From the NCBI GenBank assembly GCA_040905045.1, contig JBBDSH010000071.1:34777-98776 (forward strand): a stretch of 64,000 nucleotides of DNA. Reading direction: 5' to 3'. Under the pieces are notes generated by a model that did no database searches, was not told the origin of the DNA, and saw only the letters and a program-made list of their open reading frames with translations. The translations under genes were made by a program, and so were the position numbers. This DNA comes from JBBDSH01 sp040905045 (lineage in GTDB: Bacteria; Pseudomonadota; Gammaproteobacteria; Eutrophobiales; Eutrophobiaceae). Below, piece after piece: positions 52,661 through 60,983 of this stretch (position 1 is its first letter; every line of letters begins with the position of its first letter).

Positions 52661-53833
52661 ATGAATTTACATGAATATCAGGCCAAAATTCTCTTCGAGG
52701 ACTACGGCATCCCCGTTCCTCCCGGCAAGCATGCACATTCGGTCAATGAGGCGATAAAGCACGCCGGCAGCCTGGGCGGCGACGGCTGGGTCGTCAAGGC
52801 CCAGGTCCATGCCGGCGGCCGCGGCAAGGCCGGCGGCGTCAAACTGGTGCACAGCCGGGAGGAACTGGAAGAGGCCGTCAAGGGTATGCTGGGCAGGAAT
52901 CTGGTCACGGGGCAATCCGGTCCCGACGGCAAGCCTGTCAACTGCGTGCTGGTCCAGGGTATTTCCGATATTGCCTCGGAGCTCTATCTGGGCATGCTGG
53001 TGGATCGGGGTAGCCGCCGGATTATCGTCATGGCTTCGCGTGCCGGCGGCGTGGACATCGAGGTGGTGGCCGCCACCACGCCGGAACAGATCCATACCTT
53101 CATGATTGACCCGGTCATGGGCTTTCAGAGTTATCAGGCACAGAATCTGGGATTCTCCCTGGAACTGGATGATCGGCAGCGCAAGCAACTGATCAAGATA
53201 GTACGCGGCCTCTACCGCCTTTTTACCGAAAAAGACCTGAGCCTGGTGGAAATCAACCCGCTCATTATCACCAGGGAAGGGGATCTGGAGGCACTGGATG
53301 CCAAGGTCGGTATCGATGACAACGCACTTTACCGTCAGGCCGCCCTGGAGGAATGGCGGGATCCTTCCCAGGAGGATGAAAAGGAAAACCGGGCCAAGCA
53401 ATACGATCTGAATTATGTTGCCCTGGACGGCAACATCGCCTGCATGGTCAACGGAGCCGGCCTGGCCATGGCCACCATGGACATTATCAAGCTGCACGGC
53501 GGCGAACCGGCCAATTTCCTCGACGTGGGCGGCGGCGCCACGACAGAGCGTGTCTCCGAGGCCTTCAAAATCATTACCGCGGATCCCAACGTGGAAGCCA
53601 TTCTGGTGAACATATTCGGCGGCATTGTCCGTTGTGACCTCATCGCCGAAGGTATCATCACGGCCGTCAAGGAAGTCGGCATCAGCCTGCCTGTGGTGGT
53701 GCGACTCGAAGGGACCAATGTGGAAGAGGGCAAGAAAATGCTCGATGAAAGCGGACTCAAAATCATTTCCGCCGACGACCTGACCGATGCCGCGGATAAG
53801 GTCGTGGCCGCCGCGAAAGGAGGTCAGGGCTGA
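52661..53833 (+). CDS. sucC: Succinyl-CoA synthetase beta subunit
   Basis: 390-aa ATP-grasp subunit of the TCA-cycle enzyme. N-terminus MNLHEYQAKILFEDYGIPVP, ATP region VVKAQVHAGGRGKAGGVKL, and the CoA-ligase part NGAGLAMATMDIIKLHGGEPANFLDVGGGA cut here to its key words NGAGLAMATMD and LDVGGGA. The stop and sucD ATG overlap (TGATG). Confidence 0.97.
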   Translation: MNLHEYQAKILFEDYGIPVPPGKHAHSVNEAIKHAGSLGGDGWVVKAQVHAGGRGKAGGVKLVHSREELEEAVKGMLGRNLVTGQSGPDGKPVNCVLVQGISDIASELYLGMLVDRGSRRIIVMASRAGGVDIEVVAATTPEQIHTFMIDPVMGFQSYQAQNLGFSLELDDRQRKQLIKIVRGLYRLFTEKDLSLVEINPLIITREGDLEALDAKVGIDDNALYRQAALEEWRDPSQEDEKENRAKQYDLNYVALDGNIACMVNGAGLAMATMDIIKLHGGEPANFLDVGGGATTERVSEAFKIITADPNVEAILVNIFGGIVRCDLIAEGIITAVKEVGISLPVVVRLEGTNVEEGKKMLDESGLKIISADDLTDAADKVVAAAKGGQG

Positions 53834-54702
53834 TGGCCATACTCATAGACAAGAACACCAAAGTCATCGTCCAGGGCTTCACAGGCCGACAGGGCACCTT
53901 CCATGCCGAACAGGCCATTGAATACGGCACGCAGATTGTCGGCGGCGTCACGCCTGGAAGAGGCGGTCAGAAACATCTGGAAAGACCGGTTTTCAATACC
54001 GTCATCGAGGCGGTTGAGGAAACCGGCGCCGACGCCAGTATGATTATGGTGCCGGCCGCCTTTGCCGCGGAGGCCATTTCCGAGGCGGCCGAAGCCGGCA
54101 TTAAATTAATCGTCTGTATCACGGAAGGGATCCCGGTTCTGGACATGCTCAAGGTCCGCGCCAGCCTGGAACGCCGCCCGGAAACCCGTCTGATCGGTCC
54201 CAACTGCCCCGGCATCATCACGCCGGGTCAGTGCAAGATCGGCATCATGCCGGGCAATATCCACACGCCCGGCAGTATCGGTATCGTTTCCCGTTCCGGT
54301 ACTCTGACCTACGAAGCGGTTCGCCAGACCACCATGGCCGGACTGGGCCAGAGCACCTGTGTCGGCATCGGCGGCGACCCTATCCACGGCATGAATTTTA
54401 TCGATTGCCTCGCCCTGTTCGAACAGGACCCCGACACCCGGGGCATTATCATGGTGGGCGAGATCGGCGGCACCGCCGAGGAGGAAGCGGCCGCGTTTAT
54501 CCGTGATAACGTCAGCAAACCCGTCGTTGGTTATATCGCCGGCGTCACCGCACCGCCCGGCAAACGTATGGGCCATGCCGGTGCCATCATCTCCGGCGGC
54601 AAGGGCACGGCGGACGACAAATTCGCCGCACTGGAATCGGCCGGGGTGAAAATCACCAAATCCCCGGCCAAACTGGGCGAGACCCTGGCCGGCCTGTTGT
54701 AG
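53833..54702 (+). CDS. sucD: Succinyl-CoA synthetase alpha subunit
   Basis: 289-aa CoA-binding subunit. N-terminal VQGFTGRQGTFHAEQ, phosphohistidine loop within GHAGAIISGGKGTADDK (His in KRMGHAGAI), and RSGTLTYEA. Translationally coupled to sucC. The operon lies apart from other TCA genes in this window. Confidence 0.97.
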   Translation: MAILIDKNTKVIVQGFTGRQGTFHAEQAIEYGTQIVGGVTPGRGGQKHLERPVFNTVIEAVEETGADASMIMVPAAFAAEAISEAAEAGIKLIVCITEGIPVLDMLKVRASLERRPETRLIGPNCPGIITPGQCKIGIMPGNIHTPGSIGIVSRSGTLTYEAVRQTTMAGLGQSTCVGIGGDPIHGMNFIDCLALFEQDPDTRGIIMVGEIGGTAEEEAAAFIRDNVSKPVVGYIAGVTAPPGKRMGHAGAIISGGKGTADDKFAALESAGVKITKSPAKLGETLAGLL

Positions 54703-54716
54703 GAAACCTTTAATAT

Positions 54717-54877
54717 AGCCACAGAGGCCTGCCCCGGACCACGATCCGGGGACACAGAGAACCACAGAGATTCGAAGTTGCTATCTTTCAGACTAAGATA
54801 TCGTTTCGGCGTATGCGCTTGCAATTTAGCCGGATATAACGCATTCAGCGTTTTTAAACTCTGTGTCCTCTGTGGCT
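54717..54877. repeat. CACAGAG inverted repeat after sucD, with nested hairpin
   Basis: AGCCACAGAGG at 54717 and CACAGAGAACCACAGAG (52-68 bases on) face AACTCTGTGTCCTCTGTGG at 54856-54875. The left arm is split by the mini-hairpin at 54727-54752. With the tract to 55013 it fills the 311-bp sucD-nadE gap. A second hairpin copy lies at 54973-54997, just before nadE. Confidence 0.75.
54727..54752. repeat. Nested mini-hairpin inside the CACAGAG repeat
   Basis: GCCTGCCCCGGACCACGATC then CGGGGA: same sequence family as 1426-1451, inserted between CACAGAG units. The loop differs (CACG vs TTG), consistent with independent or diverged copies. Confidence 0.7.
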
Positions 54878-54972
54878 TTATAAAACCCAAGTTAGGTTCA
54901 TGTCAGAGTGGAAACAGGAACATGCAGAGTTGAAAGATGAAAAGCCGTTGCCATTCCTTGTGTAACTCTGTA

Positions 54973-54997
54973 TTCCCGGATCAAGTCCGGGACAGGC
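54973..54997. repeat. Mini-hairpin copy (inverted) upstream of nadE
   Basis: TTCCCGGATCAAGTCCGGGA followed by CAGGC: the reverse complement of the 1426-1451 family. It interrupts an AACTCTGTA/TCTCTGCGG pair that looks like another CACAGAG unit. It lies 17 bp before the nadE start and could affect its translation. Confidence 0.65.
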
Positions 54998-55013
54998 TCT
55001 CTGCGGCAAAAAA

Positions 55014-56633
55014 ATGAAAATCGCCATCGCCCAGATCAACACCCTCGTCGGGAACATCAAGGCCAACCGGGATAAAATCCTCGATTACATGGTAAAGGCC
55101 CGACAGGATCAGGATATTGACCTGATCGTTTTCCCGGAACTCGTCCTTACCGGTTACCCGCCCGAGGATCTGCTTCTGCGCCCGGGCCTGGCACGCCAGG
55201 TCAGCGAGGCAATGGAATATCTCACTGCCCGCAGCAGTGACACAGGGATCATACTCGGCTACCCGGATCGGCAACCGGAAGGCTTGTATAATGCCTGCGA
55301 CTATATAAGGAACGGCAACACCGTTCTCACCTATCGCAAGCAGTATCTGCCCAATTACGGTGTTTTTGACGAGGCCAGATATTTCATCCCCGGAACCGGG
55401 CCCGGCCTGGTGCATATTCAGGGCATACCCACGGCCATCAGTATCTGTGAAGACATCTGGTCGGATGCCTATGCGGAGCAGTTACGCGATGTGGACGCAG
55501 GTATGGTCATCAACCTCAACGCGTCACCCTACCATTTCGGCAAACTGGATGAACGCCGGGAATTATTGAAGCGGCGGGCAAGGGAAACCGGCAAGGCCAT
55601 GGTCTACGTCAACATGGTCGGCGGGCAGGATGAACTGGTCTTCGACGGCGGTTCCATGGTTGTGGACGCCGGCGGCGAAACGATTTTGCAGGCACCACAG
55701 TATGAAGAGGGACTGTATTGCCTGGACATTGATTACGAAGGCGACAGGATCGCTTTCCCGTCACCCCTTTTGATTGAACCGGATCTGTCACAGGAGGAGA
55801 GTATCTACCGATGTCTGATTCTGGGGATACAGGATTACGCTCGTAAAAACGGTTTCCATGGCGCCGTCATCGGCCTCTCCGGCGGCATCGATTCCGCCCT
55901 GACTCTGTGCCTGGCGGCCGACGCCCTGGGTTCGGATGTGGTGGAGGCGCTGCTCATGCCCTCGCGCTATACCTCGGACATGAGCATGGAAGACTCCATT
56001 GAGTTATCCGGGGATCTGGGCGTCCATTACGACGTCATCCCCATTGAAAAACCATTCGATGCCTTCCTGGAGGCTCTGGCCCCCGTCTTCGGGGATCGAC
56101 CGGTGGACGTGACCGAGGAAAATATCCAGGCCCGCTGTCGCGGCATCCTGCTTATGGCCGTGTCCAACAAGATGGGCAAACTGGTGCTGGCCACGGGCAA
56201 CAAGAGCGAACTGTCGGTGGGCTACGCCACCCTGTACGGCGACATGGCCGGCGGCTTCGCCCCCCTGAAAGACCTCTCCAAGACCATGGTCACGCGACTC
56301 TGCGAGTGGCGCAATCAGCAAACCGCCGTGATACCGCGGCGTATTATCGAGCGACCGCCCAGCGCCGAACTGGCGCCGGATCAGAAGGACGAGGACTCCC
56401 TGCCCCCGTACGATATCCTCGATCCCGTACTGGAGCGTTACATCGAACTGGACCAGAGCCCCGGGGAAATCATTGAGGCCGGTTATGACCGGGAGACGGT
56501 TCTGAAAGTAACGCGCATGGTGGATCGTAATGAATACAAGCGGCGGCAGGCGGCGCCGGGCATCAAAATCAGCAAACGCGCCTTCGGCAGGGACCGGCGC
56601 TACCCGATAACCTCCGGTTATCGCGAAGAGTAA
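55014..56633 (+). CDS. nadE: Glutamine-dependent NAD+ synthetase
   Basis: 539-aa two-domain enzyme making NAD from deamido-NAD. N-terminal nitrilase-type glutaminase with Glu in FPELVLTGYPPEDLLL, Lys in YRKQYLPNYGVFDE and Cys in ISICEDIWSD; C-terminal PP-loop synthetase GLSGGIDSALTLCLAADALG. The last two Glu codons and TAA fall in a heptad repeat. No good Shine-Dalgarno is seen; the hairpin sits in its place. Confidence 0.96.
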   Translation: MKIAIAQINTLVGNIKANRDKILDYMVKARQDQDIDLIVFPELVLTGYPPEDLLLRPGLARQVSEAMEYLTARSSDTGIILGYPDRQPEGLYNACDYIRNGNTVLTYRKQYLPNYGVFDEARYFIPGTGPGLVHIQGIPTAISICEDIWSDAYAEQLRDVDAGMVINLNASPYHFGKLDERRELLKRRARETGKAMVYVNMVGGQDELVFDGGSMVVDAGGETILQAPQYEEGLYCLDIDYEGDRIAFPSPLLIEPDLSQEESIYRCLILGIQDYARKNGFHGAVIGLSGGIDSALTLCLAADALGSDVVEALLMPSRYTSDMSMEDSIELSGDLGVHYDVIPIEKPFDAFLEALAPVFGDRPVDVTEENIQARCRGILLMAVSNKMGKLVLATGNKSELSVGYATLYGDMAGGFAPLKDLSKTMVTRLCEWRNQQTAVIPRRIIERPPSAELAPDQKDEDSLPPYDILDPVLERYIELDQSPGEIIEAGYDRETVLKVTRMVDRNEYKRRQAAPGIKISKRAFGRDRRYPITSGYREE

Positions 56634-56705
56634 GAAGTAAGGAGTGAGGCAATGTTTCTATTATCGATACCTTACTCCTTACTCCTTACCCCTCACACCT
56701 CACTA
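56628..56705. repeat. GGAGTRA heptad repeat between nadE and bamD
   Basis: GAAGAGTAAGAAGTAAGGAG (56626-56650) faces CTTACTCCTTACTCCTTACC...CTCAC (56672-56702). Both convergent genes have their stop codons in or at the edge of the arms (nadE TAA, bamD TAG at 56703). May serve as a bidirectional terminator. Confidence 0.8.
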
Positions 56706-57488
56706 GTCATTGACGCTGACCCGCCGTACCTCACCAATCCCCGGATGATTGGGATAATTCATCTCCAGGACTCGCAGCGTATCCCGTGACAGCTCATCCA
56801 TCTCCAGCACCTTGTAGGCCCGGGCCAGAACAACCAGGGCATCCGGAATGGCCGGAGTACGCCGGTAATTCTCGACGGCATAACGCGCGCGGTTGGCGGC
56901 GGCCACATAGGCACCGCGCCGCATGTAATAATGGGCTACATTGACCTCGTGCCGGGCCAGCAGATTACGCAGGAAAACCATACGTTCCCGGGCGTCTTCG
57001 GCATAACGGCTGTCGGGAAACTGCTCCACCAATTGCTTGAAATCCCGGAATGCCGTCATGGCATGGGTCGTCTCGCGTTGCGAGATGTCTACAGGCACGA
57101 TGCGTTCCATAAAGCCCTTGCCGCGGTTGAAATTGACCAGTCCCTTCAGGTAGTAGGCATAATCAATGTAGGGATTCTGCGGGTACAGGCGAATGAACCG
57201 ATCACAGGCGGAAATGGAGCCTTCGTAATCCTCCGTCTTGTAGTAGACATAGGCCAGATCCAGCAGGGACTGCTGGCCGTAGACGCCAAACGGGAAACGG
57301 GTTTCCAGATACTCGAAATATTCCACGGCACGACTGTAGTAGCCGCTCTCCATGGCGCCCTTGGCCTCCGCGTAAAGCCGTTCCACGGTCCAGTTCCTGG
57401 CGGAATCGTCCTCGTCCTTGCTGAAGAAGGCGCAGCCGCTCAGGCTCAGCAGAAGAACCGGTAATAACAGATATTTATAACAATACAT
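56703..57488 (-). CDS. bamD: Outer membrane assembly lipoprotein BamD
   Basis: 261-aa TPR lipoprotein of the BAM complex that folds beta-barrel proteins into the outer membrane. Signal peptide ends with lipobox LSGC at residue 19. TPR units run from about 35 to 245, with YFEYLETRFPFGVYGQQSLLDLAYVYYK cut here to its marker RFPFGVYGQQS, and HYYMRRGAYVAAANR. Divergent from rluD. Confidence 0.95.
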   Translation of the reverse strand: MYCYKYLLLPVLLLSLSGCAFFSKDEDDSARNWTVERLYAEAKGAMESGYYSRAVEYFEYLETRFPFGVYGQQSLLDLAYVYYKTEDYEGSISACDRFIRLYPQNPYIDYAYYLKGLVNFNRGKGFMERIVPVDISQRETTHAMTAFRDFKQLVEQFPDSRYAEDARERMVFLRNLLARHEVNVAHYYMRRGAYVAAANRARYAVENYRRTPAIPDALVVLARAYKVLEMDELSRDTLRVLEMNYPNHPGIGEVRRVSVND

Positions 57489-57535
57489 CGCAGGCAGGTT
57501 ATCTCAATCGTAAAAGTAGCGCAAAATAGTATTTT

Positions 57536-57554
57536 AGAACCTATCTCAAGAATC
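57536..57554 (+). repeat. AGAACCTATCTCA half-site abutting the rluD start
   Basis: AGAACCTATCTCAAGAATC ends immediately before the rluD ATG. The sequence is 17 of 19 identical to 27107-27125. An inverted copy (TGAGACAGGTTCT) at 59257-59269 follows pgeF, so the two bracket the rluD-pgeF pair. Confidence 0.55.
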
Positions 57555-58514
57555 ATGAACAGGGAAACCCTCACCCTCAATGTCCCGGCCGATCTCGGCG
57601 GCAAGCGCCTGGACCAGGTGGTGTCGATTCTGTGCCCACAGCATTCGCGCGCACGGCTGCAGACATGGATCCGGGCCGGCCGGATCAGCGTCGACGGCCG
57701 CAATCTGCGCCAGCGCGATATTCTTCAGGGCGGCGAGATCATCACCGTCAACGTCGAACATGATACCAGTGAGGCGAGTTGGAGTCGCGATGCGTTGCCG
57801 CTGGATATCCTGCACGCCGACGAATCACTGTTGATCATCAACAAACCGGCGGGACTGGTGGTACACCCCGGCGCCGGCAACCCCGATCATACCCTGCTCA
57901 ATGCCCTGCTCTATCATTATCCGGAACTGGAAAACGTTCCCCGGGCCGGTATCTTCCAGCGCCTGGACAAGGACACCTCGGGCCTGATGGTCATCGCACG
58001 GACACCGGAGGCCCATACCGCGCTGGTGGAACAGATGCGGCAACGGGCCATTACACGGGAATATCAGGCCGTCGTGGCCGGCCGGCTGACCGCGGGGGGT
58101 ACGGTGGACGCCCCGGTAGGCCGGCATCCGGTGAACCGCAAGCAAATGGCGGTGATAGCGGGCGGGCGGGCGGCCGTGACCCATTACCGGGTGATAAAAA
58201 GATACCCGGTACATAGCCACATACTCTGTCGTCTGGAAACCGGGCGGACGCATCAGATCCGGGTGCACATGGCGCATATCCGCCATCCCGTCATCGGCGA
58301 TCCGGTCTATGGCGGGCGGCCGCGTTTTCCCCGTCAGGTCAGCGAGGAACTGCGGGAAATACTGGCCACATTCCCCCGTCAGGCCCTGCATGCCTCACGA
58401 CTGGAACTGGCGCATCCGGACAGCGGCGCTACCATGAGTTGGGAATCGCCTTTACCCGAGGATATACGGTCTCTTTTGACCGCGCTGGATGCGGAGGAAA
58501 ACCGTGACGGATAG
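57555..58514 (+). CDS. rluD: 23S rRNA pseudouridine synthase RluD
   Basis: 319-aa enzyme modifying U1911, U1915 and U1917. N-terminal S4 domain (about 15-75: GKRLDQVVSILCPQHSRARL), catalytic Asp in FQRLDKDTSGLMVIARTPEAH shortened to RLDKDTSGLMV, then GRTHQIRVHM. The ribosome-binding region coincides with the half-site repeat. Overlaps pgeF. Confidence 0.96.
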   Translation: MNRETLTLNVPADLGGKRLDQVVSILCPQHSRARLQTWIRAGRISVDGRNLRQRDILQGGEIITVNVEHDTSEASWSRDALPLDILHADESLLIINKPAGLVVHPGAGNPDHTLLNALLYHYPELENVPRAGIFQRLDKDTSGLMVIARTPEAHTALVEQMRQRAITREYQAVVAGRLTAGGTVDAPVGRHPVNRKQMAVIAGGRAAVTHYRVIKRYPVHSHILCRLETGRTHQIRVHMAHIRHPVIGDPVYGGRPRFPRQVSEELREILATFPRQALHASRLELAHPDSGATMSWESPLPEDIRSLLTALDAEENRDG

Positions 58515-59244
58515 CTGGCTGGCGGCGGACTGGGACGCCCCGCACCGGGTCCGGGCGGGAACGACAACGCGCCTGGGCGGCGTCAGCCGGCCTCCGTTCG
58601 ACAGTCTGAATCTGGCGCAGCACGTTGATGACGACCCGGAAGCGGTAAGGCAAAACCGAAGACAACTGCGGCAAATGTGCTCCCTCCCCGCGGAGCCCCT
58701 CTGGCTGACGCAAACCCACAGCAGCCATATTATCGAGGCGGATGCAGCCGAATCCGTCGCCGCCGACGCCGCCTGGACCCGCTCCGCCGGAATCGTATGC
58801 GCCGTACTGACCGCCGATTGCGTCCCGTTGCTCCTCTGTGATCGGGCCGGCACCCGGATAGCCGCGGTTCATGTGGGCTGGCGGGGGTTGTCTGCCGGGA
58901 TCGTCGAGAACGCGCTGGATTGCCTGCGGCCATCAGAACATTCCCTGCTGGCCTGGCTGGGACCGCATATTTGCGCGGAACACTATGAAGTCGGGGGCGA
59001 AGTCCGCGATGCCTGCCTGGAGCGCTTCCCGGGCTCGGACGCGGCCTTCCGGTGCAATACGCGCGGCCGCTGGCAGTGCTCACTGGCAACCCTTGTCTCG
59101 GGCCTCCTGGAGCAACACGGCATCGCCGTTACCGCTTCCGGGCATTGTTCCTTCGGTGAACCGGACCGGTTTTATTCCTATCGCAGACAGAAAAACACCG
59201 GCCGCATGGCGAGCCTGATCTGGATGGATAACACGTCGATTTAG
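58504..59244 (+). CDS. pgeF: Peptidoglycan editing factor PgeF (YfiH/laccase-domain)
   Basis: 246-aa copper-laccase-fold protein thought to remove misincorporated amino acids from peptidoglycan precursors. I choose GTG at 58504, with GGAGG six bases upstream, over an ATG at 58489; both overlap the rluD end. Metal-ligand motifs: TQTHSSHI, LTADCVPLLLCD, VHVGWRGLSAGI and HCSFGEPDRFYSYRR. Confidence 0.93.
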   Translation: MTDSWLAADWDAPHRVRAGTTTRLGGVSRPPFDSLNLAQHVDDDPEAVRQNRRQLRQMCSLPAEPLWLTQTHSSHIIEADAAESVAADAAWTRSAGIVCAVLTADCVPLLLCDRAGTRIAAVHVGWRGLSAGIVENALDCLRPSEHSLLAWLGPHICAEHYEVGGEVRDACLERFPGSDAAFRCNTRGRWQCSLATLVSGLLEQHGIAVTASGHCSFGEPDRFYSYRRQKNTGRMASLIWMDNTSI

Positions 59245-59256
59245 TCTACAGTATTA

Positions 59257-59269
59257 TGAGACAGGTTCT
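59257..59269 (-). repeat. Inverted AGAACCTGTCTCA half-site after pgeF
   Basis: TGAGACAGGTTCT on the plus strand, thirteen bases after the pgeF stop and just before element B. Mirror image of the rluD-proximal copy. Confidence 0.5.
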
Positions 59270-59277
59270 ATATAGCC

Positions 59278-59458
59278 GTTCTGAATTCGTGTTCAATCCA
59301 GGAACCTATAAGTGGACCGTATGCGGCAGGGATGCCGCATTCGAGCTACATGGACGACATACATGGACTTATTAGTGTCGCGGGAGGACAGGAGTCCGGA
59401 GCGACCGTATTTACCGCGTGTCTGCGTTAGGTTCCTGGATTGAACACGAATTCAGAAC
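59278..59458. repeat. Variable-arm palindromic element B
   Basis: Arms 59278-59307 (GTTCTGAATTCGTGTTCAAT...) and 59429-59458 are perfect reverse complements over 30 bp. Core GGACCGTATGCGGCAGGGAT, GCCGCATTCGAGCTACATGG, then GTATTTACCGCGTGTC. About 50 bp is inserted at the same core position where element A carries its hairpin; here it includes a repeated ACATGGAC and a GTCGC/GCGAC stem. It lies between pgeF and gdhA, same direction. Confidence 0.87.
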
Positions 59459-59509
59459 ACTTATTTAGTATCTCGACACGGATCAAACTCCGATCCCTAA
59501 GGGGGGAAT

Positions 59510-60934
59510 ATGGCTAATAAAAAGAAAAAAGCAATGTCTTTCAGCGAAAGCGTCAATCACATGGCCGATCGGGCCTTCAAGGTACTGAATATGGATCCGG
59601 GCATCGCCAACGCCATGAAGGCCTGCAGTGCGGTGATACAATTGAATTTTCCGGTCAATATCAAGGGCAAACTGGAGGTGTTCAGCGGCTGGCGTGCCGT
59701 GCACAGCAACCACCGGCTGCCGGTCAAGGGCGGCATCCGTTTCGCCCCTATCGTCAACCAGGACGAAGTGGAGGCCCTGGCCGCGCTCATGACCTACAAA
59801 TGCGCCATCGTTGATGTCCCCTTCGGCGGTTCCAAGGGCGGTCTGCTCATCGACCCGTCTAAATACACTCGTGATGACATGCAGTTGATCACCCGGCGCT
59901 TTGCCCGCGAGTTGATCCGCAAGGACTTCCTCAGCCCGGCCACCAATGTGCCGGCCCCGGATATGGGCACCGGCGAGCGGGAAATGGCCTGGATTGCCGA
60001 TACCTACAAGCAGCTGCATCCGGAAAACATCAATTACGCCGCCTGCGTCACCGGCAAGCCGGTCCACCACGGCGGCATCCGCGGCCGCACCGAGGCCACC
60101 GGCCGCGGCGTGGTCTATGCCATGCGCGAATTCTTCCGCCATGCCGCCGACGTCAAGGCGGCCGGACTGGACGGTGGCCTGCCCGGCAAACGCATCGTCC
60201 TCCAGGGCCTGGGCAATGTCGGCTATCACGCCGGCAAGCTGCTGCAGGAAGAAGATGAGGCGCTGATTATCGCGATTATTGAGAAAGACGGCGCCCTCAT
60301 CAATGAAAACGGCCTGTCCATCGAACATGTGCGCCAATACATCAACGCCAACAAGACTATTCAGGGTTTTCCGGATGCATCATTTACAGAAAACGGCAAG
60401 GTCGTCCTGGAAATGGAATGCGATATCCTTCTGCCCGCCGCCATGGAGGCGCAGATCACGGATGAGAATGCCGATCGCATCAAGACCAGGTTAATCGTGG
60501 AAGCCGCCAACGGCCCTGTCACCTTCGAGGCCGATGAAATCCTGCTGAAACGCGGCATTACCATACTGCCGGATGCCTATGTCAACGCCGGCGGCGTCAC
60601 GGTTTCCTATTTTGAGTGGATCCGCAACCTGTCCCACATCCGCTTCGGCCGCATGGAACGCCGCTTCGATGAAATGCGCGGCCAGCATCTGATTACAGCC
60701 ATCCAGTCCCTGACCGATAAACATATCCCCGACTGGATGCGGGCCGAGATAGTACGCGGCGCGGACGAACTGGACCTGGTCCGATCCGGTCTGGACGACA
60801 CCATGCGCAATGCCTATCAGGAACTCAGCCAGACCCGGGAACTCCATGATCAGATCAAGGATTTCCGTACGGCCGCCTATGTCGTGGCGGTCAACAAGAT
60901 CGCGCGGTCGTATTTCGACATCGGAGTTTACTGA
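59510..60934 (+). CDS. gdhA: Glutamate/leucine dehydrogenase family protein
   Basis: 474-aa NAD(P)-dependent oxidative deaminase. Substrate Lys residues in LPVKGGIRFAP and DVPFGGSKGGLL, Rossmann motif GLGNVGYHAGKLL, and DAYVNAGGVTVSYFEW. Strong GGGGGG Shine-Dalgarno upstream. Cofactor preference and substrate (Glu most likely) cannot be read with certainty. It interrupts the otherwise common rluD-pgeF-clpB order and is bracketed by repeats. Confidence 0.93.
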   Translation: MANKKKKAMSFSESVNHMADRAFKVLNMDPGIANAMKACSAVIQLNFPVNIKGKLEVFSGWRAVHSNHRLPVKGGIRFAPIVNQDEVEALAALMTYKCAIVDVPFGGSKGGLLIDPSKYTRDDMQLITRRFARELIRKDFLSPATNVPAPDMGTGEREMAWIADTYKQLHPENINYAACVTGKPVHHGGIRGRTEATGRGVVYAMREFFRHAADVKAAGLDGGLPGKRIVLQGLGNVGYHAGKLLQEEDEALIIAIIEKDGALINENGLSIEHVRQYINANKTIQGFPDASFTENGKVVLEMECDILLPAAMEAQITDENADRIKTRLIVEAANGPVTFEADEILLKRGITILPDAYVNAGGVTVSYFEWIRNLSHIRFGRMERRFDEMRGQHLITAIQSLTDKHIPDWMRAEIVRGADELDLVRSGLDDTMRNAYQELSQTRELHDQIKDFRTAAYVVAVNKIARSYFDIGVY

Positions 60935-60983
60935 AGCTTCGTCCTGGCAGCAGAAGAACCGCCCATGAACCGAGTCAGGGCTT

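Noticed and set aside
52667..53497. 276-codon minus-strand frame opposite sucC
   Set aside because: Shadow of sucC codon periodicity.
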